NCBI GenBank assembly: GCA_044228285.1
Contig: JBGAVD010000005.1
Span: 124,001-188,000, forward strand
DNA length: 64,000 nucleotides
From: JBBATK01 sp044228285
GTDB taxonomy: Bacteria; Bacteroidota; Ignavibacteria; Kapaibacteriales; NICIL-2
Reading direction: 5' to 3'
The stretch's first letter is position 1, and each line of letters begins with the position of its first letter. Of the stretch, positions 63,481 through 64,000 are shown piece after piece. The notes under the pieces were generated by a model. The model was not told the origin of the DNA. It searched no databases and saw nothing but the letters and a program-made list of their open reading frames with translations. The position numbers and the translations under genes are program-made.

Positions 63481-64000
63481 TTAACGTAGTACAGATTCAA
63501 GTGCAGTGCGGGCATCCGTCTTAGCATCACGATACTTCACAATCAATGGTGTCGAGATACTCAAGCCGTGTTCATCGGCAAAATCAGAGTGAAGGCGACG
63601 TGTTCCACTCACAACAACTGCGGATTCTGGGATTTCTAAAGGTGAGTCGGCAGAGGCACGCAACACCACAGAATTTACCAAATCATATACTGGGGTAGAA
63701 GCATTAAGTATCACACCACTTCCAAGCACAGCGCGACTGCGTATACGAACGCCTTCATACACACCGCAATTTCCACCGATCATCACATCATCTTCTACAA
63801 TGACTGGGCTAGCTCCTGCTGGTTCTAACACACCACCAATTTGAGCAGCAGCCGAAATGTGTACTCGCTTTCCGATTTGAGCGCAAGTTCCCACTAATGC
63901 ATGGGAGTCGACCATAGTTCCTTCGTCTACATAGGCACCTATGTTGATGTACATCGGAGGCATACATATCACACCAGGAGCAACATAAGCTCCGCTTCTA
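63481..64000 (-). CDS. dapD: Tetrahydrodipicolinate N-succinyltransferase, N-terminus cut by the window
   Basis: About 173 residues up to the window end; the open frame continues past base 64000. Visible: RSGAYVAPGVICMPPMYINI, GAYVDEGTMVDSHALVGTCA, QIGGVLEP and PESAVVVSGTRRL, the left-handed beta-helix of DapD. It adds succinyl from succinyl-CoA to tetrahydrodipicolinate in the lysine/diaminopimelate pathway, so with dapA the organism uses the succinylase branch. A GTG at 63972 is not the real start; the match continues upstream of it. Confidence 0.93.
   Translation of the reverse strand, partial: RSGAYVAPGVICMPPMYINIGAYVDEGTMVDSHALVGTCAQIGKRVHISAAAQIGGVLEPAGASPVIVEDDVMIGGNCGVYEGVRIRSRAVLGSGVILNASTPVYDLVNSVVLRASADSPLEIPESAVVVSGTRRLHSDFADEHGLSISTPLIVKYRDAKTDARTALESVLR

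Overview
The window reads as chromosome of a Gram-negative bacterium of the Bacteroidota/Chlorobiota side of the FCB group, most likely a Candidatus Kapabacteria or Ignavibacteria relative (moderate confidence, from gene content and promoters; no marker phylogeny was possible). Evidence: proteins with C-terminal type IX secretion (T9SS) sorting domains, SBBP and IgGFc-binding surface proteins, a GWxTD-domain protein, a YpdA-type reductase, and promoters of the Bacteroidota pattern TTG-N18-20-TAnnTTTG. No insertion sequence, integrase, phage module or CRISPR array was found.

Layout. 0-8.2 kb (+): a PpiD/SurA-like foldase, a large T9SS cargo protein, a small transaldolase, RNase HI with an extra C-terminal domain, and an unknown secreted protein. 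8.2-10 kb (-): an RNase E/G gene directly behind a 4.5S-like SRP RNA gene, which is easy to miss because an open frame runs through it. 10.4-21.8 kb (+): six exported proteins in a row (fibre-like repeat protein, three proteins of beta-rich or G8/dockerin-like type, one with a T9SS-like tail, and an OmpA-family protein), closed by a strong terminator. This is the best candidate for an undescribed cell-surface structure. 22-24 kb: a CHASE-PAS sensor whose histidine-kinase part has lost its phospho-acceptor His. 24-28 kb: pdxJ, divergent feoA-feoB, and an orphan GroES-like gene.

28-36 kb: a 1772-residue SBBP/T9SS protein, a small outer-membrane protein and its tandem pseudogene copy with two in-frame stops. 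36-45 kb (-): dapA, dnaG, folK-folB, ptsI-ptsH, a threonylcarbamoyl-AMP synthase overlapping an oligopeptide-binding lipoprotein. 45-50 kb: ypdA, tRNA-Asp and tRNA-Ala, a CBM48-esterase, an orphan ATP-grasp enzyme, a lipoprotein. 50-59.6 kb: an ABC exporter with murQ, a Cys-motif protein with an ABC-2 permease, and an overlapping chain ispF - sensor kinase - ruvX - GWxTD protein. 60-64 kb: xseA, xseB, a Memo-family protein, a two-helix membrane protein and dapD, which is cut by the window end.

Functions combine envelope biogenesis and surface display (PpiD, T9SS cargo, OmpA, SRP RNA), cell-wall precursors and recycling (dapA, dapD, murQ), cofactor and isoprenoid synthesis (pdxJ, folB, folK, ispF), iron(II) uptake and nucleic-acid maintenance (dnaG, rnhA, ruvX, xseAB, RNase E/G). 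The clearest new sequence-level observations are the promoter pattern repeated at nine exact -7 boxes, the SRP RNA/RNase leader arrangement, and a family of intergenic hairpins with a GC-GAA-GC core.
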